A stretch of 64,000 nt of DNA from assembly GCA_029168955.1 (NCBI GenBank), contig JAPDOI010000439.1, positions 372,001 through 436,000 of the forward strand. The letters are read 5' to 3'. Below, one piece after another: positions 37,658 through 47,655 of the stretch (the stretch's first letter is position 1; each line of letters starts with the position of its first letter). Under the pieces are notes generated by a model, which saw nothing but the letters and a program-made list of their open reading frames with translations, was not told the DNA's origin and did not search any database. The position numbers were made by a program, and so were the translations under genes. Source of the DNA: Aplectana chamaeleonis (Eukaryota; Nematoda; Chromadorea; Rhabditida; Cosmocercidae).

Positions 37658-37834
37658 ATCTCGAGCATTCATTTGTTCACGTCGGTGGGCGTGTGTTGCG
37701 CTTTTGGAGTTTGCCTTGCGCTCGAAGTGGCAACTTCCGGCGCTTTCGACAACGCGCTCTACCTCGTAGAGATATGCTACACCGCTTCATGGCGTCCATT
37801 TCAAGCTACCCGTGTTGCACGTCGCATTTCCTGA
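37634..37834 (+). CDS. Possible host exon, hydrophobic peptide
   Basis: A 66-codon frame whose first part lies in the truncated MITE and whose remainder lies in single-copy sequence. The unique part encodes a hydrophobic stretch (FTSVGVCCAFGVCLALEV) that could span a membrane, then a polar segment ending in an Arg-rich tail. Composition is GC-richer than the flanks. I do not recognise the family, and there is no supporting partner exon. An overlapping frame (37,603-37,902) is also open, so this remains tentative. Confidence 0.2.
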   Translation: MEIIAHLTISSIHLFTSVGVCCAFGVCLALEVATSGAFDNALYLVEICYTASWRPFQATRVARRIS

Positions 37835-37902
37835 GCGCTGTTAATTGTTATTTGAAATCTGTATATTTTTTAATGCGTACTCCTTTCGTTTTTCTAATGT
37901 GA

Positions 37903-39190
37903 GCCCTCTATCTCATTATTTGGAACAAAATTTTGCACCAACTTGCGGTCAATCTCATTACTTTGTCTCAACCAAAAGTTGATGGTTCGCCGAGATTTCT
38001 CACAGTCAAGTGACTCGATCCAAACCACCAGTGTTAAAATGCGCGTGATTTCGTAAAATAATTTTTTAGAACAATCTGATTTCTATGAGTTTTTTTATTC
38101 CAACAAAACTCTTCTTGTTTTCCAACGTTTTCAAGGCGTGTTTCAATAGTAAAGTTTCGATGATAATGAATCCGTAGACGATGTAGTCGTATCGTATCAA
38201 TTTGAACATTCTTCACCGCAGATGAGGTAGTAAAAACTGTCATTCAGTAATCAATAAATCAGATCAATCAAATAATCAACGTATCCGACTCGAAAGTAAA
38301 GAGCGGAAATATCCCTTACCCCTGAAGACTTGCAAGTTAACTTTGCAAGGGGCTCGTGAAGCCCACTGAATGAAAGGATGAGCGATAAAATGGTTAGTGA
38401 GCCTTTGTCAAGAACTGAATATTTGCCCACGACTAAAGTGAAAGAAAGGGAAAAGTTGTAGGCAAAAAGCTCAAATTCAGGTACATAGATAGCCCCACTC
38501 CATCACAATTTTGGACGATTTGCCTAGAATTTCCCACTTACTTTCTCACTGGTGATGGCCAGATCAACAGGTCATGAGGGAACCTTCCCTATCACTACTA
38601 CTGAATGCTTGCCTACGGGTTCGGTGAGCCATCAAGCTTCCTGCATCCCGAGGAAGGACAGCGTATGGGCTAGAAAGGCTCGATGACGTACGACCTTACA
38701 TAGGCCTAGCAATGCATAGAAACGTACGGTTTTACTCGTGCCTAGCAAGGCGGACTGTGGCCTAGCAAGACAAGCTGTTGTTGATGTCGACCCTGGCCTA
38801 GGAAGGCAAGCCTCTGCCCCCGAAACGCACATTTTGCCGTACATAGGCCGGGCCCCGAGCCTATGTACCGCGTTCTCGTGGGCTAGTCGGAACCCTACTA
38901 TCAGAGTAACCACATACATCGACAACGGTGGGAACGTCCCAGCACCCCTGTTTTGGAGGAGAACAGCAAATACAGGGGGCGGGCAGATACAGAGACGGGG
39001 CCAACTTCTCACTCGTGTAGCGGCATTGTGGGTCGTTTTTTTCAAAATGAGTAGGCTTTGTGTTCTGAGTCATACGTTTCTATTTCCGTAGTTATCTCAA
39101 ACAAGTTTACGAGCGTGTATGCTGCCTTTAAATAAAGTTGAAGCCATCACAACTCGCAACTTGCCTTGAAGTCTCAGGTAACTTGTGCAG
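37903..39190. other. Stretch without a recognisable gene
   Basis: 37,903-38,640 is AT-rich with no convincing frame. 38,640-39,050 is GC-richer and has recurring GCCTAGCAAGGC-like words (about 38,706, 38,750, 38,763 and 38,799). Frames of 117 and 137 codons open on opposite strands there, which argues against either being real. No TIR pair was recognised. Confidence 0.45.
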
Positions 39191-39192
39191 AA

Positions 39193-39500
39193 ATTCCTGA
39201 GTAGGATTTCCGAGCAAAGCAGATGGTCCAAAGCCAGGGACGTGGTCGAATATGCTAAGAAGTCGAAAACCAGGTGGGCCGGACACGCAATGCGTTTTTA
39301 GGATAACTGTTGAACAAAAGCTTTAGCAGATTGGGTACCGCGGCACCTCAAGCGCACTACTGGCCATCCTCCAACACGATGGTCGGACTTGTTCACCGAA
39401 AGCCTCGACGAAAGTAATGAGAGTGTCCGTGTTCCTAGAGCGAGTAGGACGTTACTGGCGCCCGCTCGACAGTGTCGATGATCAACGGGAGGGTAGATGG
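39193..39500 (+). pseudogene. 3' fragment of an RTE-type LINE
   Basis: Translation from about 39,199 gives the characteristic C-terminal region of nematode RTE reverse transcriptases. Landmarks in order are RWSKARDV, KTRWAGHAMRF, ADWVPRHLKRTTG, PPTRWSDLF and VRVPRASRT. Within this short stretch there are in-frame stops at TAG after HAMRF and at TGA two codons later, plus stops near the end, so it is dead. The polymerase core and endonuclease are absent. The sequence to about 39,650 may be its 3' untranslated region. Its presence supports a nematode source. Confidence 0.75.
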
Positions 39501-39877
39501 ATGATACGGAGATGATGTTTTCTATTGTCGTTTGATCTGGCACGATGCGGGTGCCATGAAACAGCGGTCTCACACATCACGCCGCAAGGCAGTGAGGACG
39601 GGATAGAGCACGTCCATCACAGTGAGAATTACGCGCTCCAATGACAACACTACAGTGCGCGAAAAATTACGATTCAAATCTAGCCATGGTTTAAGTGTTA
39701 TTCAGTATGTTGCTTATCTTACCTTACATACTTTTCCTTGTTCATCCAAATTGGTCAATCCATGTTCTCTTGTAATAAAGTGCGGATGAGCCGTGTTCTG
39801 GGATTTGTAACTGGTTTCATGGAAATCGCGGGGAAATTAACAGAAGGGGTAGCCCTCACTTCTGAGAAGAACTTATT

Positions 39878-40444
39878 CTCAGACAGTCGGTGGTACTCGG
39901 ACGCCGCCGATGCGGAGCTCGGACGCTCCCACAGCGACGTCTGGCCTGGAGGACGGGCGCTCACCGGCCACAGAACCTTCTCGGACGCCGACCTCTACCA
40001 AATTTTGGCCGTAAGCGCCCTTTCACGTTATTGTAGGCTGTCGGTTTTTCGTGATGCTTTATCACGGATTGCGAAAGCTGTTAGGAAACAAGCCGCAAGG
40101 CCTGTTTCCTACAAAATTTACTTGGGGGCATTGAGCCCCCAGGCCTTCCTTCTTTATTGGGCCATCTGGGCAATACTAATACCTTGCATTGCCCTTTGAC
40201 GACCATGAATCGGCCGACCACCTAACCCCCACGCGTCCCGTATACAGCGCGGGTTTGCACTAATCCTTCAACATATACTCTCGTGTTGGTCGCTTGACGG
40301 TTGTTGGTCTGCGTCCGGGAAAATCGACATAGCCGTCTCGCTAGGGGAGCTACCGGTCAGCGTCTCTCATCCCACTCACTTCAAGGTGCGCTCACCGGAC
40401 ACGACACCTAGAAGTCGGCGTCCGAGTACCACCGACTGTCTGAG
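39878..40444 (+). mobile_element. TIR element of 567 bp, copy A
   Basis: Bounded by a 28-bp inverted repeat that begins CTCAGACAGTCGGTGGTACT. The interior codes for no transposase but contains several strong stem-loops: TAGGAAACA...TGTTTCCTA closing on GCC-GCAA-GGC, and TGGGGGC/GCCCCCA. Copies B (43,235) and C (45,328) are close relatives in the same orientation. Frames seen across it (for example 39,738-40,199) run through the element and are not conserved in the copies. Confidence 0.88.
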
Positions 40445-40451
40445 TTGCTCA

Positions 40452-40721
40452 GGGCGCTTACGGCCAAAATTTGGTAGAGGTCGGCGTCCGAGAAGGTTCT
40501 GTGGCCGGTGAGCGCCCGTCCTCCAGGGGTGCGTTCCAAGAACGTTCCCACGACGCTGTGGGAGGAAAAGCAACCTCACCATGGACAAATCTGCTTTCCA
40601 TGGATGCGAATTTCGACTGAAAATTGCTCCCACGTGGCCGTGGCTACGATTCCATGGACGCGTTTTGCCATGGGAATGTTCTTGGAACGCACCCCTGGCC
40701 AGACGTCGCTGTGGGAGCGTC
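40452..40721 (-). mobile_element. Inverted fragment of the 567-bp element, split by a MITE
   Basis: 40,452-40,525 and 40,696-40,721 are the inverse of the left portion of copy A (GGGCGCTTACGGCC to CTCCA, then GGCCAGACGTCGCTGTGGGA). It lies 7 bp from the right end of copy A, so copy and fragment form a tail-to-tail arrangement. A 170-bp MITE interrupts it. Confidence 0.8.
40526..40695. mobile_element. 170-bp MITE nested in the inverted fragment
   Basis: Terminal inverted repeats GGGGTGCGTTCCAAGAACG and CGTTCTTGGAACGCACCCC-type, then TTCCCA/TGGGAA. In the uninterrupted copies the site reads CTCCAGGCCAG. Here it reads CTCCA, the MITE, then TGGCCAG, so only two or three bases were duplicated (CAG against CTG). 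The CAGGGGTG-like ends resemble hAT termini, but the missing 8-bp duplication speaks against hAT. Confidence 0.75.
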
Positions 40722-41473
40722 TCTGGCATTTTGTCGGCATACTCCGCGGGACCAATTGCGGGTACATCCGTAACTCTACGGCCGGGGTGGTCCCCATTAT
40801 GGTAGCGCGGGGTGTCCGATCGGCGGGTACGCGTTGCGAGCCGCACGCGTCGTTTCCTCTCGCGGGTGACCCGATTTGATTAAAAGCAGCTGCAGGCTTC
40901 CTTCCTTTTTACACTAATAGATTAACAAAGGTGGTTGTGAATTGCTTGCTCTTGTACCACTGAAAAACTGAAACGTCTCCATCCAATTTTCACATCCCTA
41001 TGCTGCTGTGAAGACAGGAAATGTCCAAAAAGCTTTATCTATAGACGAATCCTTACACCATTTCAGTTGGAATTCAAAACCTATTAGAATTCATTCAATA
41101 TTATGATCACCATTTCATTATTATTACATAGAGAAATTATACAGCTACCAATGTCATCACTGATCGCTACTGTCACATTAGGCTTGAATGAAATAGGTAA
41201 AGCGACATGGTGCAGTAGTGAGGACAAGACACAAAATACTTGGAAAAGGCAGGAAACAGTCACAAAAAATATTTGTACAGTCACTATAATCTATAATATA
41301 TCCATTCAAATACTTATATATCCACTGTCATCTACAAAGGTACTGCTCGTGTACACAACGGAGAAACTCCAAGAACAACGACATCTTGTACAAAACCCCA
41401 TAAGAATTCAAAGAAAAATTTTGCAATATTGGATATTCTCAGCAAATCAATGCGAACCACTTAATAATTTATA
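40722..41473 (+). other. Single-copy stretch with one unassigned 123-codon frame
   Basis: The first 150 bp are GC-rich (CGGCCGGGGTGGTCCCC, GCGAGCCGCACGCG); the rest is AT-rich. The longest frame, 41,103-41,474 (+), encodes a peptide with no recognisable domain and stops exactly at the next MITE. Codon content is AT-driven. I cannot tell it from chance. Confidence 0.3.
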
Positions 41474-41677
41474 GGGTGCTCTTTCGGAATAGACGACCCA
41501 CCTAAGTGAGAAATGAATTTTCGTGGCGTTCCATATTTGTTCTTTGCATGATTTTTACATGTTGCTCTATGCTTCTTCATGTGAATAAGCAAAACCATGT
41601 TAAAATGATCCTGTAGCTGTATGCGAAAACCTTTTTCACCAGAGTGAGTCGTCTATTCCGAAAGAGTACCATTTATA
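41467..41677. mobile_element. 197-bp MITE with 7-bp target-site duplication
   Basis: The element is 41,474-41,670. The terminal inverted repeat GGGTGCTCTTTCGGAATAGA pairs with TCTATTCCGAAAGAGTACC. Immediately outside lies ATTTATA on both sides (41,467-41,473 and 41,671-41,677). The interior is AT-rich and codes for nothing. Confidence 0.82.
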
Positions 41678-41821
41678 GCCTGAGACGCAATTACCGACTC
41701 GTAGAATGCATTCACAATCGCAAATATTTAGAAGGCACAATCAAGAAATGAAAATGGAAATCAAAAAATCACGTATTAAATGAATTACAAAGGAAAATCG
41801 TCGCTGTCCCCAAATCTGTGT

Positions 41822-42213
41822 CTACAGTCCTTCCTCGTTCACATGCTTCTCACCGTCACCCAAACGGGGCATTTTGGCTCTACGCTGGAAAGAGGGTAAG
41901 CATGAGAATTAAACCAAATTCTTTCAGTACGAAATCGCGGAACAAAAATTGATCTTACATCTGAAGGATCCAGCCGAGTGGTCTATTCCTCACCACGTAC
42001 GTTTACAAGCGCACATCTTGCCTAGAATGACGAAGTTTCAAAATTCAGGAAAAAAAAGCAGTCAATGAATTGGTGAAGAAATCCATACAAGCTCACCGTG
42101 CATTCGACATGAGTGACGTAGTCGCCTTCACTGTGCAAACGTTCAAACAAAGCTTTTTGGCTCGACTCTGTAATATAGATACCTGTTCGTAACCGAGTAT
42201 CGAAGGTTGGCAA
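41822..42213 (-). CDS. Candidate host gene, three phase-0 exons at its 3' end
   Basis: Read on the minus strand, an open exon (42,213 or 42,167 to 42,097) ends GAATGCACG before the donor GTGAGCTTG. A 21-nt exon (42,021-42,001) follows the acceptor GTCATTCTAG and precedes the donor GTACGT. A last exon (41,884-41,822) follows CCCTCTTTCCAG and encodes 20 residues (start RRAKMPRLGDGEKHV) to a TAG stop. All three joins keep phase 0. Composition looks coding, but the family is not recognised and the 21-nt exon is unusual. The plus strand is also open over part of this region, so strand is not certain. Confidence 0.35.
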
Positions 42214-42246
42214 TACTGTAGTAAGAGTTTATACTCACATGTAGAG

Positions 42247-42672
42247 CTATTCAGCGAACTTTCTGATCATTGTGGCAAGATCCGGTCGAGCCCTTCTCGC
42301 TACTTCCTGGAAAACAAGTATCTGCACAATAGTATTTTCGAAAAGATGATTTATTTGAGAAATTATGCGGGAAAATAAATGTTGCGCTGCTGCTTTTCTT
42401 CATCATTCAAGAAAGAAACTTTCCGATTCAAACACCTTTTTTACGTGAAGATGCATCAAATGGTAGGTTGCGGTGCCGGCCTCTGTTTCATGACCCTCTT
42501 GTTTCTGGGGCAAATCTAGCGATAGGTGGTCCCCCTTGCCAAATAGCCTTCCTTCCCATTGGCAAATGTCTGGAGGATAATTAACAGGTAATTCAGCTAC
42601 TCGATGCACAAGTTGAAGGTCAACAAACGACCTTTGGAGAACGTGAAAGTAAGATAAAGTGAAGCGGTTTAT
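42247..42672 (-). CDS. Candidate host gene 3' end, two phase-0 exons
   Basis: The minus-strand frame from about 42,672 to 42,445 encodes a coding-looking peptide (VDLQLVHRVAELPVNYPPD, then QWEGRLFGKGDHLSLDLP, then HLMHLH) followed by the donor GTAAAAAAG. After a 138-nt intron with acceptor CTTGTTTTCCAG, the exon 42,306-42,247 encodes EVARRARPDLATMIRKFAE and a TAG stop. The join is in phase 0. No start or upstream exon was found, and no family is recognised. It may be the upstream neighbour of, or part of the same gene as, the exons at 41,822-42,213. Confidence 0.35.
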
Positions 42673-42877
42673 GTCCTACATTAGCTTCGCTGCTAAGATA
42701 GACAGCATCACCTATTTTCTTCAACCCAGAGTGGAAAACTTGCTAACGATTTCTAACTTTGAAATTCACTCTAAGGCAAAGAGAACCTCATTTTACATCC
42801 GCATACGGAACTAACAGTTCCATAAAAAGAGCGACGAAGAATAACTAACCTGTGTAAGTATATACATATAGATATTT

Positions 42878-42973
42878 ATGAAGATCACACCAGAGGAATT
42901 TCTGAAATGGTGTTTCGCAAACTCCATTGAGCACAAAACGGGAAGCACGATAGGCGAAGTGGAGAAAATAAAG
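42878..42973 (+). CDS. Possible first exon, 32 codons
   Basis: ATG at 42,878 is preceded in frame by TAG two codons upstream, so it is the likely start if this is coding. The 32 codons (KITPEEFLKWCFANSIEHKT, then GEVEKIK) end at AAG before a strong donor, GTAAGAATG. The KITPEEF words recall the exit helix of an EF-hand, but one such match is weak evidence. Downstream sequence soon meets transposon ends, so the gene, if real, may be interrupted. Confidence 0.25.
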
Positions 42974-43181
42974 GTAAGAATGAAAGGAAGTACAATATTC
43001 ACTGCAAAGTCGAAGAGTACGTTCAATTGGATTCCAGCCAAGCGACGCGCCTTTTGGTCCCGCGGATCCCCCGAAATAAACTCCGCCCACAAATCCCGGC
43101 GGGGGTAGGCGCGCGCAGGGGTCATTGCACCGAATGCACCCAAATTTTGCGCGGCTGCCCCGCTCTGAATGCCAGAGGTCT

Positions 43182-43224
43182 GAGCTCCGCATCGGCGGCG
43201 TCCGAGTACCACCGACTGTCTGAG
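43182..43224 (-). mobile_element. Inverted end fragment of the 567-bp element
   Basis: GAGCTCCGCATCGGCGGCG through to CCGACTGTCTGAG is the inverse of the left terminus of copies A and C. It faces copy B across a 10-bp spacer TGGCCAACCG. The inverse of that spacer (CGGTTGGCCA) is found next to copy C at 45,311-45,320. Confidence 0.75.
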
Positions 43225-43234
43225 TGGCCAACCG

Positions 43235-43799
43235 CTCAGACAGTCGGTGTACTCGGACGCCGCCGATCTGGAGTTCGGACGCTCCCACAGCGACATCTGG
43301 CCTGGAGGACGGGCGCTCACCGTCACCAGAACATTCTCGGACGCCGACCTCTGCAAATTTTGGCCGTGAGCGTCCCTTCACGCTATTGTAGGCTGTCGGT
43401 TTCTCGTGACGCTCTATGACGGACCACGAAAGTTGTTAAGAAACAAGCCAAACGGCCTGTTTCCTTCGAAAATTTCCCGGGGGCATTGAGCCCCCAGGCC
43501 TTCCTTCCTTTTTGGGCCATCTGGGCAATACCAAGACCTTGCTTTGCCCTTTGACGACCATGAATCGGCCGACCACCTAACCCCCACGCGTCCCGTATAC
43601 AGCGCGGGTTTGCACTAATCCTTCAACATGTACTCTCGTGTTGGTCGCTTGACGGTTGTTGGTCTGCGTCTGGGAAAATCGACATAGCCGTCTCGCTAGG
43701 GGAGCTACCGGTCAGTGTCTCTCATCCCGCTCACTCCAAGGTTCGCTCACCGGACACGACACCTAGAAGTCGGCGTCCGAGTACCACCGACTGTCTGAG
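43235..43799 (+). mobile_element. TIR element of 565 bp, copy B
   Basis: Same family as 39,878-40,444. Terminal repeats are CTCAGACAGTCGGTG... and ...CACCGACTGTCTGAG. The internal stem-loops are kept, although the central one has changed (GCC-AAAC-GGC loop and one lost base in the stem). No transposase frame. Confidence 0.88.
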
Positions 43800-45327
43800 C
43801 GGTTCGGACACTCAAATCCTTCGTCGCACGCGGTCGCGTCACGCTCGCATTGGGGCGCCATATTCCTCAGCTCCACTCGTCTCATTATGTCCGTACTCGG
43901 ATTTGTACTTCGTGAACGGGATTTTCACTTCTATCTGCGATGTTCAATTGGTCAATAGGTTCTTCTTAAACTACAATTGATCAGAGGACGACGAATCACT
44001 ACAGAAAATCCGACATCTTCATTCAGTACAGAAAATATCCGCTTCTACCATGCTTTCCATTGGATTTTTCCTTCTATTTTCTAGGAGTGTAAGTTTTCCA
44101 GCGCCTGTTTTTTGTCAATAGATAGTTACCGACCAATCTTCTAGCGATTATTAATTTTGAATCGCCAACCTTGCGGTGTCGCTAGCACTTGTACTGTGTA
44201 CTCACTCCACATAACTTCAATACGATTATCCCTCTCATAGTTCGATATAGTACACAACGATCCTCCTCATCTCTTTGGTACGCGTTTTTTATCCAGCGTT
44301 CCATTTTCTGGGTCAGTCGACTATCTGCGGTCGCGCATCTCAAAAAAGAAATGGTTATCAACGATACGATCGTTCGTAATGAATTATACCTCAATTCGGA
44401 GTACTTCTATGATTGTTTCCTAATCTTATTTTGTAGCTGCTGCAAGTCTTCCTGGCAAAATGCAACTTTTGGTGACTTTCAAAACGCTGGAAAATTGGCT
44501 ATGATGGGAATATGGTAGTTTCTAAGTCTCGAATCTAACTGGAAACATTCTTGTAGTGGTATTTAATATGCTTAAGATGAATTCAAGGCCCACTTATCGA
44601 TATCTTAAAAGTCTAAGTGAAATTACGCCAGCCAAATAGTACTATGTTCTATATCTGTTGTAAGATAAAGTAAGCTTCAGAATATCGAGAAACGGGTATG
44701 GTTATGTTTTGAGTAAAATCCGCAATAACATTCCTAACGCCCCGAAAATTGCCATGATGAATAAACATAGCCTAGCTCCCTCATTCTGGGATGGTCGAAG
44801 CAAAGCTTCTCGGGCTTATCATGCCGAAATCTCCTTATTACTGTTATATTTTGCCATGAAAGACCGCTCTGTTGCTTGCTCCGAAAACTGAAACCCCCTC
44901 TTAACACGTTTCGGAGTTTTCTTCGAAAACTAAAAAACATAAAAAGCATCTATTTGGAAACAATCAATAGTAATCGCTCAAAGACTGGTCGGTTACTGTC
45001 TAGTAAAAAACAGGCGCTGCAAAACATACACTCCTAGAAATCAGCAGAAAAAAAGCCAATGGTAATCATGGTAGAAGCGAACAATTTTTACGTGTCTGCC
45101 TTTTTTGAATGATTCATCGTCCCCGAATCATTTGCCCTTTCAGAAGAACTTATTGGCCAATTGAATTTTGCAGATAAACACGAAAATCCCGTCCTCGAAG
45201 TACAAATCCGACTACGGACACAATGCGGGAGTGGAGCTAAGGAAAACCGCGCCCCAATGCGAACGTGTCGCGACCGCGTCGCGTCCGACGAAGGATTTGA
45301 GTGTTCGAACCGGTTGGCCAATAAGTT
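43800..45327. repeat. 1.5-kb inverted repeat between two direct copies of the TIR element
   Basis: 43,800-44,165 is the diverged inverse of about 44,960-45,327. Paired blocks, read on one strand, include ACAAATCCGA, AATGCGA, GACGAAGGATTTGAGTGT, AGAAGAAC, CCAATTGAA, AACAGGCGCTG, CACTCCTAGAAA and CATGGTAGAAGCG. The 790-bp interior is not repeated. Copies B and C abut the two outer ends in direct orientation. Confidence 0.75.
44205..44345 (-). CDS. Possible exon inside the inverted repeat
   Basis: The minus-strand frame encodes SRLTQKMERWIKNAYQRDEE followed by DRCVLYRTMRGIIV and ends LCG before the donor GTGAGTACAC in phase 0. A pyrimidine-rich acceptor (CTTTTTTGAG) lies upstream. There is no recognisable family. 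An overlapping plus-strand frame (44,189-44,518) is also open, which lowers confidence. Confidence 0.22.
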
Positions 45328-45890
45328 CTCAGATAGTCGGTGGTACTCGGACGCCGCCGATGCGGAGCTCGGACGCTCCCACAGCGACGTCTGGCCTGGA
45401 GGACGGGCGCTCACCGGCCACAGAGCCTTCTCGGACGCCGACCTCTAGCAAATTTTGGCGGTGAGCGCCCCTTCACGCTGTTGTAGGCCGTCGGTTTTTC
45501 GTGATGCTTCATGACGAAGCGCTAAAGTTGTTAGGAAACAAGCCGTAAGGCCTGTTTCCTACAAAATTTGCCTAGGAGGCTTCAGTCCCCCAGGCCTCCC
45601 TTCCTTTTTGGATCATCTCGGCAATATCAAGACATTGCCCTTTAACGACCATTAATCGGCCGACCACCTAACCCCCACGCGTTCCGTATACAGCGCGGGT
45701 TTGCACTAATCCTTCAACATGTACTCTCGTGTTGGTCGTTTGACGGTTGTTGGTCTGCGTCCGGGAAAATCGACATAGCCGTCTCGCTGGGGGAGCTACC
45801 GGTCTGCGTCTCTTATCCCGCTCACTCCTAGGTGCGCTCACCGGACACGACAACTAGAAGTCGGCGTCCGAGTACCACCGACTGTCTGAG
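45328..45890 (+). mobile_element. TIR element of 563 bp, copy C
   Basis: Same family as copies A and B, with terminal repeats CTCAGATAGTCGGTGG... and ...CCACCGACTGTCTGAG. The stem closing on GCC-GTAA-GGC keeps a GNRA-type loop. The second stem differs from copy A (GGAGGC/GTCCCC). Confidence 0.88.
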
Positions 45891-46218
45891 TTCTTCTTCA
45901 CTTCTGAGATCATAAGGCTCGCTGTTTCTTCTCATGATTTAGCAACAAAAAAGCAAAAGACGGTTGAGTAATCTAAGTCTTCGGCGTAACAAAAAAGAAG
46001 ATAAATTTAGAGGGAAAACAATGATCCTTTCTCGTACACCATAAATGAAAAAAATCGTCTCTGCTCGCCCCCGTATGAGATTGACGAGAAACTTTTAGTG
46101 GCTTTGATATGATGGTCCAAGTTTTTATGGATGCGAAACTTTTGAAAATCCTGTAATTCTGATGGTTAAAAAACTTTTCACTCTGGTTGGAACTGTCTCG
46201 CACTGCTGTAACTATCTT
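45891..46218. other. Single-copy spacer
   Basis: AT-rich sequence between copy C and the next TIR element. The minus strand has a 76-codon frame (46,203-45,973) with no recognisable motif. Nothing else is seen. Confidence 0.4.
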
Positions 46219-47053
46219 ACAAGCCTCTCTAACACACCGGTCAACGCTACGTGGTTACGGTAACGTGGCGTGTTGCAGCGGAGTGTACAGAGGTGCATGG
46301 ACGCCGCGCGCGGCCTCGCGGCTAGTCGCGCTCGGCTATCATTGGATTCGTTAGTGTTCCGGCACTTTTCAACTCCCTCACACATTGGTGGGAAAGTTTC
46401 CGTGGAGAATAGACCTGCTTAGTTCGCTTTCAGTCGGTGAAGAGTGGAACGGGGGGATTTATTTTCAAACATTTCTCCATGATTGGCTGGGAAACAAGTT
46501 CTGATGATGATTTTGGGTTGTTATAGAAAAGTTGGTCTCAACAATGAACATTCGACGATTTTTTCAATCGTGATGTATTGTTGCTGCCTTGGGAGTAGTG
46601 CCGTATGCATGAAAGCTCAAAGTTAGATTGGCGTAGATTAGGGTTTTCCCAAAAGCAAGTACTGTTTTAAACTTAAGCGTACAATATTCATCGCGATGCT
46701 GCGTTACCTCCAGCAAAGAATCCTGTTTGAAGCCACAAAATTGTGACTAGAGCTGCAAGCACTGTTACTACGAAGGCTGTCAGAAATAGGCTCACGTGCT
46801 CACAAAAACAGCCTTGCTTTATCCTATCTGAAAGACAACAGCTACGAATACATTGCGAATGTAAGAAATGTAGCTTCTTTTCACGAAATAGTACGCTTTT
46901 CTCTTGAAATACGCATGAAATAATCGATACGGAAACTTGCTCGAATAACAGCCGTCACGTGCGCCGCCCATACACCTCTGTACACTCCGGGGCAACACGC
47001 CACGATACCGTAACCATGAAGGGTTGACCGGTGTGGTAGAGAGGCTTGTATAT
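46217..47053. mobile_element. TIR element with TA target site (mariner/Tc1-like size and site)
   Basis: Terminal inverted repeats of about 80 bp. They start CAAGCCTCTCTAACACACCG on the left and mirror it as CGGTGTGGTAGAGAGGCTTG on the right. Inner matches include GTTACGGTA, GTGGCGTGTTGC and GGAGTGTACAGAGGTG. TA lies at both outer edges. The interior (about 46,690-46,860) gives a broken frame with a VRNRL word, as in Tc1 transposases, but this is too short to claim. Inactive. Confidence 0.7.
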
Positions 47054-47057
47054 ATCT

Positions 47058-47358
47058 TAGACGGGGGAGCGGTCGTTGCTCACCCGTGCGTTCTGCGTCG
47101 CGGTCTGTGAGCATCGCGCGCGGCGGGAGGCGCGGCGGCGCGACATCCCAGCATTCAAATGAAATCAAGTAAAGTAGCATGTTTTGAGGCACTATTTGAG
47201 TTGCTGTGTACGCTTTGTGCAGCTAACGATAACTGTTTTGCCGTATATGGTGCAGATGACTCTCCCACATGATGGCGACTTTTACGCGTTCGCCGCGCGC
47301 GCGACACTCACCGGGCCGTGACGCGTACGCACGCAGGTGAGCAATGTCATGGAGCCTC
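47058..47358. mobile_element. GC-rich MITE, about 300 bp
   Basis: GTTGCTCACCCGTGCG, then GCGTCGCGG, then GAGCATCGCGCGCGG on the left pairs with CCGCGCGCGCGACACTC, GTGACGCG and CGCACGCAGGTGAGCAAT on the right. TIRs are diverged, the interior AT-rich. No coding frame. Confidence 0.6.
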
Positions 47359-47655
47359 TTAGGCCTCTTTTAGAGTTCGATCGCTCTGCGACGCGACCGA
47401 ATGAAAACACTGTGTATCGATCTGGTCGCGTTGCGCGATCTGGTCGCCGGCCTTTCAGACAAGATCGCAGGAAAAGGCGCCCAATCGCGCGATTGGGCTA
47501 CTGAGATGGCCAGATCGCGTCGCCATGCAGTGCACGGCGACGCGACCGATCGCGGCGACCGCTTCATATGTCCTCGTTCAAATTCCTCTTTTTTTCACGT
47601 TTAATCAGGCAAAATAAGTATAAGTAGGCAAAACAATCATAATACAAAACAATTA

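Noticed and set aside
40050..40160. Rho-independent terminators of bacterial origin
   Set aside because: The GC stems resemble terminators, but they recur inside three copies of a eukaryotic TIR element and lack the context of bacterial genes.
46690..46860. Tc1-like transposase fragment
   Set aside because: Only a VRNRL word and the TA target point that way; the frame is broken and similarity too short to call.
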